Shown here piece after piece: positions 62,300-64,000 of a DNA stretch of 64,000 nt; positions within the stretch are counted from its first letter, which is position 1, and each line of letters starts with the position of its first letter. The notes under the pieces are model-generated. The model did no database searches and was not told the origin of the DNA. It worked only from the letters and a program-made list of their open reading frames with translations. The translations under genes were made by a program, and so were the position numbers. The stretch is from Marinoscillum sp040218045 (GTDB lineage: Bacteria > Bacteroidota > Bacteroidia > Cytophagales > Cyclobacteriaceae): positions 42,895 through 106,894 of the forward strand of contig JAVJQA010000017.1 of the NCBI GenBank assembly GCA_040218045.1. Reading direction: 5' to 3'.

Positions 62300-63220
62300 A
62301 TGACTAAGATAAAATTACACTTATTGTGCGCTGTTCTATTCAGTACCCACCTGGGTATAGCTCAAATAACTTTTCAAGTTGGTCAGGCATCTGACAACTC
62401 ATATACCAAAGGGGAAGCAGCACAGCTGGTCTACACCAACCCTTCCTCAGACACCACTGATACAAACTGGTTAACACAGGGGTTTGCTGATTTTGGTTAC
62501 ACATTTAAGACTAAATCGGGAAACATTAGTTTCACTGTCATTGGTGAAATTCACAAAAACACTCTTATTGATAAACAGCAGGATACACGGCAGTGGGGCA
62601 CTACCATTGACTGGAAAAGATCATTTAAAGATTCAAATGGTGTTGCTTTAGCGATGCTGAATCCCACTCTAACCATAAAACGCTCGAATGACCGAACAAA
62701 TGAAGAAGAGGGTATGCAGTATATTTTTGGAATTACTTACTACCCCAATGCCTCTGGAGCCTCAGGAATCAAGGGGATCTTAACACCTGATGCTTATTGG
62801 TCTCTTATCAATAATGGAATTGGATTTAAAACTTCTTATAATCTTGGTGCTACTTATGCCACCATAGAAAACGAACCATTAAACTTCCTCCAGGGAGATG
62901 TAGGTATTGATGCTTACTTACTACCAGGTGTCTTTGACAAACTGATGGACAATTATCGTTTTATTTTTGGTTCATTTAGCTATAATGGTAGATTGAAAAT
63001 AAAAAATGATCCAGGAAAGGATCTGGATGCTCTGCGAAAATGGGGAGTCGGAGTTGACCTAAGCATTATTAAACTAGCAAAAGCTTTTAATAAAGAGGCC
63101 AAATCAGACAATAACAAAATTACTATAAAACATGAGTGGATTTCTGGTGCAGATCCGCTCAAGGGATTGGCTAACCAGTCTTATTCTCAGATGACCCTCA
63201 ATGTATTGGTCAATTTCTAA
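62300..63220 (+). CDS. Exported beta-barrel-like protein of unknown function
   Basis: Protein of about 306 residues. The start at 62300 (MTKIKLHLLCAVLFSTHLG) gives a signal peptide cut near GIAQ; the ORF could begin at 62276 overlapping the previous gene. The mature part has alternating strands with aromatic ends (FADFGYTFKTKSG, YIFGITYYP, FIFGSFSYNGRLKI) and ends MTLNVLVNF, an outer-membrane-type C-terminus. No porin family recognised. Confidence 0.65.
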   Translation: MTKIKLHLLCAVLFSTHLGIAQITFQVGQASDNSYTKGEAAQLVYTNPSSDTTDTNWLTQGFADFGYTFKTKSGNISFTVIGEIHKNTLIDKQQDTRQWGTTIDWKRSFKDSNGVALAMLNPTLTIKRSNDRTNEEEGMQYIFGITYYPNASGASGIKGILTPDAYWSLINNGIGFKTSYNLGATYATIENEPLNFLQGDVGIDAYLLPGVFDKLMDNYRFIFGSFSYNGRLKIKNDPGKDLDALRKWGVGVDLSIIKLAKAFNKEAKSDNNKITIKHEWISGADPLKGLANQSYSQMTLNVLVNF

Positions 63221-63362
63221 GGAAAGGTTAAAGCAAGTTATGCTGAGAACCTCTGTGGATTTTGGAGCGCAATCAATGAAAACTGTCTCTTCCTTCTCAA
63301 TGATGCAATGTAAGTTGGATGAAGACTCAATAAAGAGATAAGCTTTTCTTAAAAAAGCGGGT

Positions 63363-63415
63363 CACTTAATATAAAAAAGCCCCAGGTCAGGAACGAGGGG
63401 CTTTGCTATTAAGTG
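63363..63415 (+). terminator. Nested inverted-repeat terminator
   Basis: AAAGCCCC (63376-63383) pairs with GGGGCTTT (63397-63404), and outside it CACTTAAT (63363-63370) pairs with ATTAAGTG (63408-63415). Strong hairpin between the exported protein gene (plus) and the 53-residue ORF (minus), so it probably ends transcription from both sides. Confidence 0.65.
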
Positions 63416-63425
63416 GTGATAAAAG

Positions 63426-63587
63426 CTATGTAGCCTGTACTGGCTCCAGCAGTTCATCTATGGCAATGATCTGATCGTCCCTGTACTGACGCTGGAGTTT
63501 CAGCTCGTCTATTTTGGCTTGCTGCAGGTAGGCTTCTTCATCGGTGAGGATGTTGCTGCCCTTGCTTTCCAGGGTTTTGTAAACCAT
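63426..63587 (-). CDS. 53-residue helical protein
   Basis: ATG at 63587, TAG at 63426. Product MVYKTLESKGSNILTDEE continues as a helix rich in Gln, Glu and Leu (YLQQAKIDELKLQRQYRDD) and ends LLEPVQAT. GC content is higher than in the surrounding DNA. Protein-like composition, but no family recognised; could be the end of a gene from elsewhere. Confidence 0.4.
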   Translation of the reverse strand: MVYKTLESKGSNILTDEEAYLQQAKIDELKLQRQYRDDQIIAIDELLEPVQAT

Positions 63588-63664
63588 CAACTATCCAAAT
63601 ATTGTTTAATAACGGCAGCCGTTCTTGATTTCTATTAAAAAGTCATGCGTTTTGGGATTTTAAG

Positions 63665-63750
63665 CAACTCACCCCCAGCCCCTCTCTAAACTAGAGAGGG
63701 GAGTTAAGAGATTGACAATATTTCAAAAAAGTAATGATTGGGGTGAGTTG
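63665..63750. repeat. Long inverted repeat with inner hairpin
   Basis: CAACTCACCCC (63665-63675) is the perfect complement of GGGGTGAGTTG (63740-63750). Inside, CCCCTCTCTA (63679-63688) pairs with TAGAGAGGGG (63692-63701) around a 3-base loop. The whole is a nested non-coding structure of a kind that recurs between genes in some Bacteroidota genomes. The 413 bases after 63587 hold no ORF I can support. Confidence 0.6.
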
Positions 63751-63761
63751 GTCAATATGCG

Positions 63762-63800
63762 CCTGCCTGCCGGCAAGGCAGGTTTTGGTTTTTTAGTTTT
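63762..63800 (+). terminator. Hairpin with T-rich tail
   Basis: CCTGCC (63762-63767) and GGCAGG (63777-63782) pair around the palindrome TGCCGGCA, followed by TTTTGGTTTTTTAGTTTTT. Form of a Rho-independent terminator in plus orientation, yet no plus-strand gene immediately precedes it, so it may also be a dispersed repeat. Confidence 0.5.
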
Positions 63801-63860
63801 TGATATGCGTTTTGAATCGGCAGCATTGGCATAATGCGTTTGGTTTTTATGCGTAGAAAG

Positions 63861-63889
63861 GAGGCTGTCCAAAAAGGATAGCCTCTTTC
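63861..63889 (+). terminator. Hairpin GAGGCTGTCC-A5-GGATAGCCTC
   Basis: Ten-base stem with one G-T pair and an A5 loop, then TTTCA and TTT. Terminator-like in plus orientation. Third strong hairpin within 500 bases at the window end. Confidence 0.5.
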
Positions 63890-64000
63890 ATTTAAAGCAA
63901 TTTTCAAATTCTCATCAGTAAAGTTGATTGGTCAAGTTTGATGGAGAAGTGCCGATAAAAGCTGTTAATAGCCTTTATAATTCTAGAGATTAGTTTCAAT

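Noticed and set aside
1..64000. CRISPR array, tRNA or rRNA genes, transposase or integrase
   Set aside because: No regular repeat-spacer series, cloverleaf-like stretch, rRNA-like sequence or recombinase motif was seen on either strand.

Overview
The window looks like chromosomal DNA of an aerobic member of the Bacteroidota, most likely a marine or soil Cytophagales-type bacterium. The evidence is a complete alternative complex III (act) cluster joined to a caa3/aa3-type cytochrome oxidase cluster, a long-form IspG, a V-type ATPase operon with a DUF2764 subunit, many short lipoproteins, almost no Shine-Dalgarno sequences, and a promoter matching the Bacteroidota TTTG / TAnnTTTG pattern upstream of actA. 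The genus cannot be fixed from the sequence alone.

Region 1 (1-9.7 kb) is ordinary core and accessory content: the end of a GH20 hexosaminidase, an M24 peptidase, an AlkD-like protein, an LEA-type lipoprotein, a 38-residue ORF, an unknown lipoprotein, an SGNH lipoprotein, a YjbR-type protein, a small membrane protein, ispG, an SDR, and an MlaE/MlaF lipid-transport pair. Region 2 (9.7-20.3 kb) holds three very large genes: a continuous fusion of a membrane AraC-type regulator with an FtsX/MacB permease, an 1160-residue predicted outer-membrane protein, and an 1199-residue NtrY-like sensor kinase.

Region 3 (20.3-36.9 kb, all minus strand) is a respiratory supercluster read from a promoter near 36.87 kb: actA-F (quinol:cytochrome c oxidoreductase), ctaC, ctaD, ctaA, ctaB, two subunit III proteins, subunit IV, then a terminator-like hairpin, a degenerate SCO-like protein, a DUF420 protein with an EF-hand-like loop, and DUF983. 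It carries electrons from quinol to oxygen and includes the genes for heme A synthesis.

Region 4 (37-39.3 kb) has two adjacent fold-type III PLP racemases. Region 5 (39.3-55.5 kb) is a one-directional block: sdhB and sdhA without a membrane anchor, a V-type ATPase whose K subunit has the Na+-site residues of the Enterococcus enzyme, a TetR regulator, two universal stress proteins, a permease plus thioredoxin-like pair, and an exported protein. Related decayed gene fragments lie at both edges (39.31-39.52 and 55.26-55.42 kb, same orientation), so the block may have been inserted or rearranged as a unit.

Region 6 (55.5-61.6 kb) is the most unusual part: a tightly overlapping minus-strand operon of an XRE regulator, a GHKL (MutL/MORC/Hsp90-like) ATPase, a soluble histidine kinase, a receiver protein, an HNH nuclease, a class-1 N6-adenine methyltransferase and a 54-residue tail ORF. 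The ATPase and kinase appear to be two halves of one 857-residue protein separated by a single-base frameshift at an A-run. Together they resemble a signal-controlled restriction or anti-phage system that I cannot match to a named one. Region 7 (61.9-64 kb) has an unknown cytosolic protein, an exported beta-barrel-like protein, a 53-residue ORF and a series of strong hairpins. I saw no tRNA, rRNA, CRISPR array or transposase.
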